DNA of 64,000 nucleotides from CAVOOW01 sp963697675 (GCA_963697675.1 CAVOOW010000006.1:186001-250000); one strand, 5' to 3'. Positions 18,169 through 27,306 are shown, counted from the stretch's first letter. The notes: generated by a model not told the origin, from the sequence alone. A program made the numbers and translations.

Positions 18169-18387
18169 CTACTTGTGGCGGTAGACCAGTCGACCGCGGG
18201 TCAGGTCATAGGTGCTGAGCTCGACGACGACGCGGTCCTCGAGCATCACCCGGATGTAGTTGCGGCGCATCCGGCCCGACAGATGGGCGAGCACCTTGTG
18301 ACCGTTGGTCAGCTCAACGCGAAACATCGCATTGGGCAGTGCTTCTCGGACGACGCCCTCAACCTCAATGGCATCGGTCTTCGGCAT
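18169..18387 (-). CDS. Translation initiation factor IF-1 paralogue
   Basis: 72 aa, the normal IF-1 length and S1/OB fold: EVEGVVREALPNAMFRVEL, NGHKVLAHLSGRMRRNYIRV, and VVVELSTYDLTRGRLVYRHK. IF-1 binds the 30S A site during initiation. The usual actinobacterial infA lies in the ribosomal protein cluster beside rpmJ/rpsM, which is absent here, so this is probably a second copy. Differences from typical IF-1 include RRNYIRVMLEDRV in place of the usual RMNYIRILPGDKV. Whether it replaces or modulates the main factor cannot be seen. Confidence 0.9.
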   Translation of the reverse strand: MPKTDAIEVEGVVREALPNAMFRVELTNGHKVLAHLSGRMRRNYIRVMLEDRVVVELSTYDLTRGRLVYRHK

Positions 18388-19079
18388 GCAATTCCCTTCG
18401 TTGTCTGTCTGTCTTCCTGTCTTCCTGCGGGGAGACAGGCCTGCCGGCCGAAATGCCAGCAGGAACGGTTGCTGTCACCCACTCAGGTGGACGGAATCTG
18501 CAACCACAAAAATCGTTCGCAACCGCCTCGTGCGGTCGCCCTTCGTACGAACAGGGCTTTGGTTACGTCACGAAACCTTTGGTGGGCCTACCAGCAACCA
18601 ACAAAAGGGCTCATAACACTCTGCCAGAGCCTCACAAACAGGGTCCTCACACGCTCAACGCGCCGTGTGCAGTCGGGCCACAAGTCGAACGATGGCCGTA
18701 CTCCCTGGGCCCCATCCTAGCGCTTGCGGCCAATCGACGTCGAAACCTGACCAACCACGGCTGGCGTGACACCCGCCACGTCTCCTGCCTCCGGACCTCC
18801 ACACTCACGTCTTGTGCAGAAAGGACGGACTCACGCGTCATCCGCGCCGAGCCCACGCTTGCGATGGCTCGGCTGAGGCAATGAATCCGTCTTTTCTGTA
18901 CACCGACACGCCTGCTCACTGGCCATCCGTGGCGCTTCGAGGGTTATAGAGCGGCCGGGGCCGTTGATCGCTGAGCCATGGACACGACCGTGGCTACAAG
19001 CGAGTGCAGTGGCGATCTCGCCGCCTCACCTGTCTCACTCGTCACCTTTGTGGCCAATAGTCAGACCGGCGGAACGCGA
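18388..19079. other. Long intergenic region upstream of the IF-1-like gene
   Basis: About 690 bp of visibly lower GC than the flanking genes. It holds CT-rich tracts near 18395-18430 (repeated TGTCTTCCTG) and no frame with family-like composition. It should contain the promoter and 5' leader of the IF-1-like operon. No tRNA or known RNA fold was recognised. Confidence 0.5.
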
Positions 19080-19105
19080 GAAAGCGTTTCCGCGGAAACG
19101 CTTTC
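19080..19105. repeat. Perfect 26-bp palindrome with TTTCCGCGGAAA core
   Basis: A perfect inverted repeat of 26 bp centred on CCGCGG. The core is TTTCCGCGGAAA, extended on both sides by GAAAGCG/CGCTTTC. It lies about 95 bp past the stop of the sortase gene and shares its core with 12003 and 19138. Confidence 0.85.
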
Positions 19106-19137
19106 GCCCGCCGGACCCACCGCGCGTACTCCAGATG

Positions 19138-19153
19138 CGTTTCCGCGGAAACG
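19138..19153. repeat. 16-bp palindrome with TTTCCGCGGAAA core
   Basis: CGTTTCCGCGGAAACG is perfect over 16 bp. It is 32 bp from the 26-bp palindrome and 46 bp from the sortase stop codon. Confidence 0.85.
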
Positions 19154-19198
19154 TTCTGCCGGGTGTCCGGGGCCGACGGACGACCAGTTGCCCCGTGC

Positions 19199-19897
19199 CT
19201 AGGCCTCCGAACGGACGAGTGAGGCCCGGACGACGATGTTGTCGCGATAGTGGCCGCCCTCGATCGGCCCGCCGCAGGTGATGAGCCGCAGGGCCGCGTG
19301 GTCGGTGTTGCCGTAGACGAGCTTCGACGGGAATCGCGACTTGCGGAAGCGATGGACGTCGTCGACGGCAAAGACCGCCACCGAGCCGTCGGCGCGCGTG
19401 ATCCGCACGATGTCGCGCGGGTGAAGGCTGCCGAGCCGCCAGAAGACCGACGGCCCGTTTGCGGCCGAGTCGACGTGCCCGACGATCACCGCTGGTCCGA
19501 GCGATCCCGGGGTCGGCGAATAGCGATACCAACCAGCCTGGTCGTAGCGCGGTCCTGGTGCGGGGACCTCCACCGAGCCGTCAGCGGCCTGGCCGAGACG
19601 CTGCACCACCGAACGCACGCCGATCGCCGGGATGCTGAGAGCGACCGGGACGGACGCCTTCAGCACCGGTCCGACCACTGGCGTCGCCGGCTCGGCCACG
19701 TCCTTCGGCGGCTCGGTGGGCGCTGCGACCGGTGCTGACGACTGCGGCGACTCGCCGCGCGACAGGGCCGGTTGCGACGGTTCCTGCCCGCGGGTGACGG
19801 CCACCCCGACGCAGATCAGTCCTGACAGGGCAAGCAGGCCCGTCGCGGCAGCGAGCACACGATGCCTACCGCTCGGCCGGAGGCCGGCCCATGTCAT
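19199..19897 (-). CDS. Class F sortase
   Basis: 232 aa with an N-terminal signal anchor (LAAATGLLALSGLICVGVAV) and a Pro/Ala-rich stalk. Catalytic motifs are VIVGHVDSAANG (His), LRLITCGGPI (Cys in the TLxTC position) and a late Arg in YRDNIVVRAS. The insert FWRLGSLHPRDIVRI and the overall length are typical of class F enzymes. It is a membrane-anchored transpeptidase that cleaves LPxTG-like signals and attaches proteins to the envelope. It lies 30 bp downstream of a secreted protein ending in an LPDAG-hydrophobic-Arg tail, its likely substrate. Confidence 0.92.
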   Translation of the reverse strand: MTWAGLRPSGRHRVLAAATGLLALSGLICVGVAVTRGQEPSQPALSRGESPQSSAPVAAPTEPPKDVAEPATPVVGPVLKASVPVALSIPAIGVRSVVQRLGQAADGSVEVPAPGPRYDQAGWYRYSPTPGSLGPAVIVGHVDSAANGPSVFWRLGSLHPRDIVRITRADGSVAVFAVDDVHRFRKSRFPSKLVYGNTDHAALRLITCGGPIEGGHYRDNIVVRASLVRSEA

Positions 19898-19927
19898 CAG
19901 CCGCGGCCACGGGTCATCGAACGAAGC

Positions 19928-20877
19928 TCATCGAGGAAGGGCGCCGTGCACCAGTCGACGTCGAACCACGACTCCGGCAGCTGCTGCGACGAGCAGGCCG
20001 CCACCAAGGGTCAGCAGCCCAGCGTCCGGCAGGCCCTCGCCTGACCCGGCACCGGCCTGTACTCCCCCACCTGGCACGCGGGTCACCTGTCCAGGGGTCG
20101 ATGTCGTTGAGGTTGTTGAGGTCGTTGAGGTTGTTGAGCTTGTCGTTGACCGTGCGCCGAGGACGTTGGTGGTCAGTGTCGTGCGGCACCGCACGATGCT
20201 CCCGCCCGGGTTCCCGGTGCCGTTGCACTGGTTGACCCTGATCGGGATGGCCGGGCTGATCCGCGATGCGGTTGCGACGCGGCAGTCAGCCGTCGCGCCG
20301 CCGCCGTTGGCCGAACCGTTGCACTGGGTGACCGTTGCGCCGGTGGTCGTCGCCGGGTAGGGGCTGCAGTTGACCGTCCCGCCGCCACCCTTGCCCGACC
20401 CGACGCACTGATTCACCGTCGCGGCCGTCAGGGGCTGGGCGCCGGGCGGGTTGCCGCTGATGTTGTTCGTGATCGTGACGCGGCAGATGATCGGATGGGC
20501 GGAGTCGTTGTCCGAGCCGTTGCACTGCCGAACCGACGTGACGAGGTCGGTGGAGTGCGTGACGAACGTGCCGTTCCCATGCGCGCAGGGGCCAAGAGAG
20601 CAGTGCGCGTCACGGTGGTTGTCGAGCTGGTCTTCGTACCCTTGATGGTGTTGACGACCGTCACGCTGCACCTCATCCCGGTCGTCGCGCCCATCGCGCC
20701 GGGGCCTTGGCCGTTGCACTGGTTGACGGTCAGGTCCGCCGCCTGCGCCACGGAGGGCGCGAGCGCCGCCACCGCGAAGGAGAAGGCGCTGGCGAGCAGC
20801 ACCGCGATCAGCGCCAGATGCCACGGGCGTCGGGAGGTCGAGGCCCGGGTCGGAGCGGTCGCGAGGGCAGTTCTCAT
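19928..20877 (-). CDS. Secreted five-repeat QCNG protein with sorting signal; one frame break
   Basis: From ATG at 20877: signal peptide (LALIAVLLASAFSFAVAAL, then APSVAQA), then five repeats of about 28-40 residues, each starting V-x-QC-(N/V)-G and holding a second Cys: VNQCNGQGPGAM, VRQCNGSDNDSA, VNQCVGSGKGGG, VTQCNGSANGGG and VNQCNGTGNPGG. A Ser/Thr stalk (TTSSTTSTTST) and the sorting signal LPDAG + apolar helix + RRR follow. The frame changes between repeats one and two, near 20590-20620. Paired Cys in each repeat suggest disulfides outside the cell. The neighbouring sortase is the likely anchor enzyme. The role of the repeat domain is unknown to me. Confidence 0.8.
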
Positions 20878-21062
20878 GAGTCACGGTCTTCCAGAGGGGA
20901 CTAGGAGCATGCCCACATTAAGGCGTTTTACGCCTTTTCTGACCTGTTGCCCGTCTAATGCCGCAGGTTTCGGCGTTTTCCACCTGGTTGGGTGCATGTG
21001 ATGCACGTTCCGTCCTTTTCCCTCTCGTTGGGTTTCGGCGACCTCACATCCGGCCGAGCCTC

Positions 21063-21106
21063 TTGACGCGCACTCCGGGTATCTAGTTATAGTGCTAGGT
21101 AACTAG
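21063..21106 (+). promoter_or_regulatory. Promoter and overlapping operator of the gntR-ABC operon
   Basis: TTGACG (21063-21068) and TATAGT (21088-21093), 19 bp apart, look like -35 and -10 elements. An inverted repeat CTAGTTA-N10-TAACTAG spans 21083-21106 and covers the -10. This is the expected site for the YtrA-like GntR protein encoded 18 bp downstream. Confidence 0.65.
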
Positions 21107-21123
21107 GTGAATGGAGCGTCAGG

Positions 21124-21517
21124 ATGATCGAGTTCCACTTGGACGGACGGACCGGTGTGTCGCCGTACCTGCAGATCGTCCAACAGGTGCGTCACGCCCT
21201 GCGGCTCGGGCCTGCTGCGCCAGGGGGAGCAGCTCCCGACGGTCAAGGACGTCGTGGCCCAGCTGGCCATCAACCCCAACACCGTGCTCAAGGCCTACCG
21301 AGAGCTCGAGCACGACGGGCTGGTGGCCGCCCGGCCCGGAGTGGGGACGTTCGTGACCCGGACGCTGACCGACACGTCGCTCGCCGCACACGGCCCCCTG
21401 CGTCAGGACCTGCAGCGCTGGCTGGCCAAGGCGCGCCTGGCCGGGCTCGACGACGAGAGCATCGAGGCCCTTTTCCGGACCAGCTTTCGCAGCGCCACTG
21501 AAGCGGAAATAGCATGA
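21124..21517 (+). CDS. GntR family (YtrA-like) repressor; one frame break
   Basis: The N terminus MIEFHLDGRTGVSPYLQIVQ reads from ATG at 21124, but the winged helix (GEQLPTVKDVVAQLAINPNT, then VLKAYRELEHDGLVAARPGVG) is in another frame. One extra G at about 21208-21212 (GGGCCTGCTG) explains the shift. The joined protein is about 130 aa, as in the short YtrA group that controls ABC exporters. The stop overlaps the ABC ATPase ATG. It probably represses its own operon by binding the 21083-21106 palindrome, responding to a cell-envelope compound. Confidence 0.85.
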
Positions 21518-22410
21518 CCGCCGTCCTGCGAGCACAGGGTCTCGGCAAGAGATATCGGCGCCGCTGGGCGTTGACGGACTGCACGCTGGACATCCCGACC
21601 GGCCGGGTCGTCGGGCTGGTCGGCCCCAACGGAGCCGGCAAGAGCACCCTGCTCAACCTCGCCGTCGGCACCCTCACGCCGACCTCGGGCACGATCGAGG
21701 TGCTCGGCGGCAGGCCGGCGTCCGGGGCGGCTCAGCTGGCCAAGGTGGGATACGTCGCCCAGGACACACCCACGTACGCCGGACTGAGCATCGCCGACCA
21801 TCTGCGTCTCGGCGCGCACCTCAACCCGGGCTGGGACGGCGCCCTGGCGCAGGCGCGGATCCAGCAGCTCGGCCTCGACCCGGGCCAGCGGGCCGGGAAG
21901 CTGTCCGGCGGCCAGCGTGCGCAGCTTGCACTCACCCTGGGCGTCGCGAAGCGGCCCGAGCTGCTCATCCTCGACGAACCGGTCGCGAGCCTCGACCCGC
22001 TCGCCCGGCGGGAGTTCCTGCAGGACCTCATGCAGGCCGTTGCCGAACAGGAGCTCAGCGTCGTGCTGTCCTCCCACCTGGTCTCCGACGTCGATCGCGC
22101 CTGCGACTACCTGATCGTGCTGGTCGAGTCCCGGGTGCAGGTCTGTGGCGACATCGAGACGCTGCTGGCGACTCACTTCCGGCTCAGCGGACCGCGCCGC
22201 GACCCGACGACGCTGCCCGCCGACCAGCAGGTGATTACGGCAAGCCACACCGACCGGCAGTCCACGCTGCTGATCCGCACCGAGGCCCCGATCCTCGACC
22301 CCGCGTGGACCGTCAGCGAGCTCACTCTGGAAGACCTCGTGCTCGCCTACATGAGCCGGCCCACCGCGGCCGACCGCAATATTCGCCCCGTGCTGGAGGT
22401 GCAGCGATGA
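21514..22410 (+). CDS. ABC exporter ATP-binding subunit
   Basis: 298 aa. Walker A GPNGAGKST (37-45), Q loop YVAQDTPTY, signature LSGGQRAQLAL, Walker B LLILDEPVASLDP and H loop SSHLVSDVDR. The C-terminal 80 residues are a variable regulatory tail. It overlaps the gntR stop and the permease start by ATGA, so the three genes form a coupled YtrA-type operon. It powers export or membrane-stress transport; the substrate is unknown. Confidence 0.92.
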   Translation: MTAVLRAQGLGKRYRRRWALTDCTLDIPTGRVVGLVGPNGAGKSTLLNLAVGTLTPTSGTIEVLGGRPASGAAQLAKVGYVAQDTPTYAGLSIADHLRLGAHLNPGWDGALAQARIQQLGLDPGQRAGKLSGGQRAQLALTLGVAKRPELLILDEPVASLDPLARREFLQDLMQAVAEQELSVVLSSHLVSDVDRACDYLIVLVESRVQVCGDIETLLATHFRLSGPRRDPTTLPADQQVITASHTDRQSTLLIRTEAPILDPAWTVSELTLEDLVLAYMSRPTAADRNIRPVLEVQR

Positions 22411-23471
22411 TCTGGCTGACCTGGCGCCAGGCCCGGGTGCAGGTGTCGGTGATCTTCGGCGCCGCGGCGACCCTGGTCCTCGTGATGGCCGTCACCCGTC
22501 CCGATTTGCTGAGTGCCAGTCACGCGGACGGGACCGAGTTTCTCAACCTCCTGCAGGCCGACAAGCTCAAGCAGAGTCTCTATCTCCTCGGCGTGGCGAT
22601 CATGTATGCCGCCCCGCCCATCATCGGTGCGTTCTGGGGTGCACCCTTGATCGCCCGCGAGCTGGAGGCAGGCACCCACCGGCTGGTCTGGAACCAGAGC
22701 ATCACCCGCGCCCGCTGGCTGGCCATCAAGATGGGCCTCACGGGCCTGGCCGCTGTGGTCACGACCGGCCTGCTCAGCCTGGCCGTCTCCTGGTGGTCGA
22801 GCCCGATCGACCAGGCGGTGGCCAAGGGCAACGGGGCCGGGCCGTTCAGCTTCCCGCGGCTCTATCCGCTGGTGTTCGGCGCCCGAGGCCTCGTCCCGAT
22901 CGGCTACACCGTCTTCGCCGTCGCTCTCGGCATCACCGTCGGGCTCGTCCTGCGCCGCAGCGTGCCCGCGGTCGCCGTCACCCTCGCCGTCGTCGTCGCT
23001 TTCCAGATCGCCATGCCCGTCGCGGTCCGCGCGCACCTGGTGGCGCCCGTCCAGAACGCCGTCAAGATCACGCCCACGAACATCACGGGAATCCACGGCC
23101 ATCCACCGCATGATGGTCAGGGGCCGATCGTGGAAGGCTTTACCGTCAAAGCCGGAAAGCCGGGCGACTGGATGCTGTCCAACCGGACGATCAACGCCGC
23201 CGGCAACGTGGTTCGGCAGCTGCCCGTGTGGGTGCAGGGCTGTGTGCCGGCGCCACCTGGTGCTGAGGAAGGTACGACGGTCGCGAGGGGGCCACGACCG
23301 GCGCAGGCCTGCTTCGCACGGCTGGCCGACGCCGGATATCGGCAGCAGGTGACCTACCAGCCCGCCAGCCACTTCTGGGCGCTGCAGTGGCGCGAGACGG
23401 CGCTGTTCGTCAGCCTCGCGGTGCTCCTGACCGGCTTCTGCTTCTGGCGGATCCGCCGCGACCTGTCCTGA
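22407..23471 (+). CDS. ABC-2 type exporter permease
   Basis: About 354 aa from ATG at 22407 (MIWLTWRQARVQ, a common start of this family). It has six apolar segments: one near the N terminus, VAIMYAAPPIIGAFWGAPLI, LAAVVTTGLLSLAVSWW, TVFAVALGITVGLVL, AVAVTLAVVVAFQIAMPVA, and a last one LFVSLAVLLTGFCFW. A long extracytoplasmic loop of about 130 residues lies between TM5 and TM6. It is the membrane partner of the overlapping ATPase. No other subunit is present, so it likely works as a homodimer. Confidence 0.88.
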   Translation: MIWLTWRQARVQVSVIFGAAATLVLVMAVTRPDLLSASHADGTEFLNLLQADKLKQSLYLLGVAIMYAAPPIIGAFWGAPLIARELEAGTHRLVWNQSITRARWLAIKMGLTGLAAVVTTGLLSLAVSWWSSPIDQAVAKGNGAGPFSFPRLYPLVFGARGLVPIGYTVFAVALGITVGLVLRRSVPAVAVTLAVVVAFQIAMPVAVRAHLVAPVQNAVKITPTNITGIHGHPPHDGQGPIVEGFTVKAGKPGDWMLSNRTINAAGNVVRQLPVWVQGCVPAPPGAEEGTTVARGPRPAQACFARLADAGYRQQVTYQPASHFWALQWRETALFVSLAVLLTGFCFWRIRRDLS

Positions 23472-23537
23472 CCCGGACCGGCCCCTTGGAGGAAGCGGAC
23501 TCCGGCGTCGTCACGGACAGATGGTTGGATCTGCATC

Positions 23538-25439
23538 GTGAGTGGGGCCTCGACCGCAGGGGATCAGTGGCGGGGCAGGACCCTGTGGGCACGTGACCGG
23601 TCGGCACCGCTGCGAGACTTCCTGCAGACGGAGTCCGGCAGTGCCGGGGTACTCGTCGCTGCGGTGGTCGCCGCACTGGTGTGGGCCAACGTCGACCTCG
23701 GGTCCTATGAGTCCTTCTGGCAGACACAGCTGACGATCCGGCTCGGCGACCGGGGCCTGTCCTGGGACCTGCGCACCTGGGTCAACAGCGGTCTCATGAC
23801 GCTGTTCTTCCTGGTCGTCGGTCTCGAGGCGCGTCGCGAGTTCGACCTCGGCGAGCTGCGTGAGCGGCGACGGTTCGTGCTGCCGCTGGCCGCGGGACTC
23901 GTCGCGATGATCCTCCCGGTCCTGATCTACCTCGGCCTCAACCACGGCCGGTCAGGGGCGCACGGCTGGGGTGTCGCCATGTCGACGGACACCGCTCTGG
24001 CACTGGGCCTGCTCGCAGTTCTGGGCCGTGACGTGCCGGACCGGGTGCGGGCATTCCTGTTGACGGTGTTCGTGGTCGACGACCTGGCGGCACTCGTCGT
24101 GATCGCCGTCGTCTACAGCGACCGGATCGAGATGGTGCCGTTCCTGGTCGCACTCCTGGTCTTCGTCGGCGTCGTCCTGGCGCAGCGGTTGGGTCTCAGG
24201 CAGCGATGGATCTATGCGGTGCTGGGGACCCTGCTGTGGGGCGCCCTGGTGCAGAGCGGGATCGAACCGGTCGTGGCCGGTCTGGCGATCGGACTGACGG
24301 CCACGGCGTACACGCCGACCCGGGTGGCCCTCGAGGAGGCCACGGGACTGGTCCGCCAGTTCCGGGAGCAGCCCACTGCCGCGCTGGCCCGTTCGGCAAC
24401 CGTGGGCCTGACCTCCACGCTGTCGCCGAACGCCAGGCTGCAAAACTTCTACCACCCGTGGACGAGCTATGTGATCGTTCCGCTCTTCGCGCTGGCCAAC
24501 GCGGGCATCGCGATCGACGCCGACTTCCTGGCGAGTGCGTTTCATTCGCCGATCACTCTGGGGATCCTGCTGGGCTACGTGGTGGGCAAGCCGGTCGGGG
24601 TGGTGGGTACCGCCTGGTTGGTCGCGCGCTTGACTGGCGGCCGGGTCCGCCCGCCGGTGGGGTGGGCGGCCGTGGCCGGCAGCGGCACCCTGGCGGGGAT
24701 CGGGTTCACGGTCTCGCTGCTGATCGCCTCTCTCGCGTTCGAGGGCAAGCAGCTCGACGAGGCCAAGTTCGGCGCGCTCTCGGCGGTGGTCGTCGCCTCG
24801 GTCCTGACCTGGGCCGTCTATCGGCTGACGGCCATGTTGTCACCGGATCGGCGCGCCCGCGCCCTTCTCGGCACCGCCCAGCAGATGCTCGACCTCATCC
24901 CTGCGGTCGACCCGGCACGCGACCACATCCGTGGTCCCGCGGAGGCGTCGGTCACCGTTGTCGAGTACGGCGACTTCGAGTGCCCCTACTGCGGGCGGGC
25001 GGAGCCGGTCGTACGTAGCCTGCTGGCCGACACGGACATCCGCTATGTCTGGCGGCACCTGCCGTTGACCGACGTGCACCACGCCGCACAGCTCGCTGCC
25101 GAGGCAGCCGAAGCGGCGGCGGCGCAAGGAATGTTCTGGCCCATGCACGACCTCCTCCTGCAGCGCCAGGATGAGCTGAGACCCAAGGACCTCGTGAGAT
25201 ATGCGGCCGAGCTGGGTCTGGAACCTGGTCAGTTCCACGAGGACCTGCTGCGCCACGTGCATGGCGCCCGGGTCGCGCAGGACGTCGAGTCCGCTGACCT
25301 GAGCGGGGTCTCGGGCACACCGACGTTCTTCATCAACGACCAGCGGCACTACGGCGCCTACGACATCGCCAGTCTCCAGGCGGCGGTCAAGACCGCTCGG
25401 CTGCGCGCCGCCGTGGTGCCCAACCGTGCCGTCAGGTGA
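23538..25439 (+). CDS. nhaA: Na+/H+ antiporter NhaA fused to a DsbA-like thioredoxin domain
   Basis: 633 aa from GTG at 23538. Residues about 25-430 are NhaA, with the paired Asp in VFVVDDLAALVVIAV, MSTDTALALGLLAVLG, and glycine-rich late helices (GSGTLAGIGFTVSLLIASL). Residues about 455-625 form a thioredoxin/DsbA fold with CPYC at 482-485 and a cis-Pro loop SGVSGTPTFFIN. The domain order is NhaA-thioredoxin, a fusion I know from other actinobacteria. The enzyme exchanges sodium for protons; the thioredoxin part should be cytoplasmic or peripheral, and its redox role is not defined. Confidence 0.93.
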   Translation: MSGASTAGDQWRGRTLWARDRSAPLRDFLQTESGSAGVLVAAVVAALVWANVDLGSYESFWQTQLTIRLGDRGLSWDLRTWVNSGLMTLFFLVVGLEARREFDLGELRERRRFVLPLAAGLVAMILPVLIYLGLNHGRSGAHGWGVAMSTDTALALGLLAVLGRDVPDRVRAFLLTVFVVDDLAALVVIAVVYSDRIEMVPFLVALLVFVGVVLAQRLGLRQRWIYAVLGTLLWGALVQSGIEPVVAGLAIGLTATAYTPTRVALEEATGLVRQFREQPTAALARSATVGLTSTLSPNARLQNFYHPWTSYVIVPLFALANAGIAIDADFLASAFHSPITLGILLGYVVGKPVGVVGTAWLVARLTGGRVRPPVGWAAVAGSGTLAGIGFTVSLLIASLAFEGKQLDEAKFGALSAVVVASVLTWAVYRLTAMLSPDRRARALLGTAQQMLDLIPAVDPARDHIRGPAEASVTVVEYGDFECPYCGRAEPVVRSLLADTDIRYVWRHLPLTDVHHAAQLAAEAAEAAAAQGMFWPMHDLLLQRQDELRPKDLVRYAAELGLEPGQFHEDLLRHVHGARVAQDVESADLSGVSGTPTFFINDQRHYGAYDIASLQAAVKTARLRAAVVPNRAVR

Positions 25440-25454
25440 TCCCCGGCGGCAGGG

Positions 25455-25743
25455 TCAGGCGTCGACGGCCAGCAGCAGCGTCACCGTGTCACCCACATCG
25501 ATCTGCTCGGCGTTGCGCACCACGTCCTTCAACGGCACGACATAGCCCCCGTCCTTGGGGAACAGCGACGTCGTCCACCGCGTCTGCCCGATCCGGGCGG
25601 CGACCGGGATCATGCCCCAGCCGTAGGTCACCAGCGCCGCCGCCGCCTGGAGCTCGGCGCTCTCGGGCCTCGGGCACGGTGACGAAGTGGTAGGGCGACG
25701 GCCCTCTCCAGAACCACACCTCGGCGCTGAACTCCAGATCCAC
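25455..25743 (-). CDS. DUF1905 domain protein; one frame break
   Basis: The N-terminal part from GTG at 25743, DLEFSAEVWFWRGPSPYHFV, is the typical DUF1905 opening. The remainder is one base out of frame: ESAELQAAAALVTYGWGMIP, VAARIGQTRWTTSLFPKDGG and YVVPLKDVVRNAEQIDVGDT. The break is in GAGGCCCGAG near 25672-25680. The joined product is about 95 aa, normal for the small beta-barrel family. Function unknown. It is convergent with nhaA and 15 bp from its stop. Confidence 0.8.
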
Positions 25744-25857
25744 GCGGTCAGCATAAGGACGGCGCGCATGATGGTCCGTCCAGCGGGTTGCAAGTGACCG
25801 ACAAGTCATCGAGTGTTTCCTCTGACCTACCTAGCCGAGGCCACCAAGGAGCTGACA

Positions 25858-26313
25858 ATGGCTGTTGCGACCCGTCGGTCGCGCACCGCGCTGACGCCGA
25901 ATCGCACCGTTCTTTACGGCGTCCTCACTCTCGCGACGCTGTCCGTGATCGGCGCCATCATCTCCGTCGCAAGCGACCTGAGCCCGACCTTTCTCGACGC
26001 GATGGGCCCGAAGGGTCGGCTCTCGATCCCGCTGCCGATGACCGTCGCCCAGATCGCGATGGCGGTCGCGGCGGGCTCCTCCCGCCGCATCGTGGCCATG
26101 ATCGGCTCCGGGTTCGTCGCGGCGGCCTTGTTCGCCGGAGTGATCTCCGGGTTCTTCGACGGCGGCTATGCCGACGAGCGGCTGACGGCGTTCGAGCGGG
26201 TCTACCAGGTGTCCTTCATCGCCGCACTGACCGTGGTCGGAGCGATCGCCGCCATGCGGTTCCTCGAGGCGATGCGAGCCGCGTCACCGTCACCGGACCA
26301 CGAACGTCCATGA
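25858..26313 (+). CDS. Putative four-TM membrane protein (151 aa)
   Basis: The start ATG at 25858 is preceded by AAGGAGCTGACA, a strong ribosome binding site. Four apolar segments: YGVLTLATLSVIGAIISV, PMTVAQIAMAVAAG, MIGSGFVAAALFAGVISGFF and FIAALTVVGAIAAMRFL. The middle loop carries a charged GGYADERLTAFERVY. No family is recognised. It is a single gene between the DUF1905 and ankyrin genes. Confidence 0.7.
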   Translation: MAVATRRSRTALTPNRTVLYGVLTLATLSVIGAIISVASDLSPTFLDAMGPKGRLSIPLPMTVAQIAMAVAAGSSRRIVAMIGSGFVAAALFAGVISGFFDGGYADERLTAFERVYQVSFIAALTVVGAIAAMRFLEAMRAASPSPDHERP

Positions 26314-26397
26314 GGTGCAGGGGGTGGCCGTTGAATGTCGCGAACGGTGCCCGCGAATCTCGCGACACCCGTTGGTTGGCGGTCGTATCGTCACGGT

Positions 26398-27150
26398 GTG
26401 AACGCCAGCACCTCGGCCCTGCCTGGCTTTGTGATCGACGCGGTGGCTGCGGTGCGCAGCGGCGATGCCGTGACACTGCGCAGGCTGCTGGTTGAGCAAC
26501 CTGAGGTAGCGGTAGCGCGGCTCGGCGGCGAGTTCGAGGGCCGCACTCTGCTGCATGTGCTGACTGACTGGCCGGGGCATCGGCCGAACGCACCCGAGAC
26601 TGTGGCGGTGCTGGCGGATGCCGGCGCGGACCTGGACGCCCCGTTCGTGGGGGCGCATGCGGAGGCGCCGCTGCACTGGGCGGCCAGCTGCGACGACGTC
26701 GGCACGGTTGACGCGCTGCTGGACGCCGGCGCGAACGTGGACGCCACCGGTGGCTCGATCGGCGACGGATCGGGAACCCCCGTCTTCGACGCGACCGTCT
26801 TCGGGCAATGGGCCGCGGCGCGCCGGCTTGTCGAACGCGGCGCGACCACCGGCGGTTGGGAGGAGGCCGCGCTGGGCCTCGTCGACCGGCTCGCGGTCAG
26901 GCTCGACGGCGGCGCGGACCCGAAGTCGGTGACGGAGTGGTTCTGGGCGGCCTGCCACGGCGGCCAGTCGGCCGCCGCACAGCTGCTGTCAGACGCCGGC
27001 GCCGACCTGGACTGGGTGTCGGACTGGGACGGGCTGACCCCGTTGGACGCAGCCCAGCGCGGCGACGAAGAGGGGACACCCGGAGCAGCCACCGTCGTGG
27101 CGTGGCTGCGCGAGCGCGGGGCACGCTCGGCGCAGGACGTTTGCCAGTAG
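26398..27150 (+). CDS. Ankyrin-repeat protein
   Basis: About 250 aa from GTG at 26398. Ankyrin-like units are visible: TLLHVLTDWPGHRPNAPETV, then AVLADAGADLDAPF, APLHWAASCDDVGTVDALLD, AGANVDATGGS, TPVFDATVFGQWAAARRLVE and a last TPLDAAQRGDEEGTPGAATV. There are no TM segments or signal peptide, so it should be a cytosolic protein-binding scaffold. No catalytic motif was seen. Its partner cannot be inferred from neighbours, and it is probably transcribed alone. Confidence 0.85.
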   Translation: MNASTSALPGFVIDAVAAVRSGDAVTLRRLLVEQPEVAVARLGGEFEGRTLLHVLTDWPGHRPNAPETVAVLADAGADLDAPFVGAHAEAPLHWAASCDDVGTVDALLDAGANVDATGGSIGDGSGTPVFDATVFGQWAAARRLVERGATTGGWEEAALGLVDRLAVRLDGGADPKSVTEWFWAACHGGQSAAAQLLSDAGADLDWVSDWDGLTPLDAAQRGDEEGTPGAATVVAWLRERGARSAQDVCQ

Positions 27151-27306
27151 GACACTGGGCCGAAAGGCGTGGGCCAGGTGCTGCGCGGAACGAGGCCGAG
27201 CGCGCACATCTGCTCGGCCCGGGCCAACAACTCCTCATCAAGACTGCTGTACCGCAGGGGGCGTCAGCAGGCGACTTCCGGCGGCGCGAGGTGGCAGCAT
27301 TCTCGG

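Noticed and set aside
12003..19153. TTTCCGCGGAAA palindromes as parS sites
   Set aside because: The parS consensus TGTTTCACGTGAAACA differs at the core, and no parAB genes are near.
20101..20155. GTTGAGG-type short repeats as a CRISPR or minisatellite locus
   Set aside because: They encode the Ser/Thr stalk of the QCNG protein in frame.
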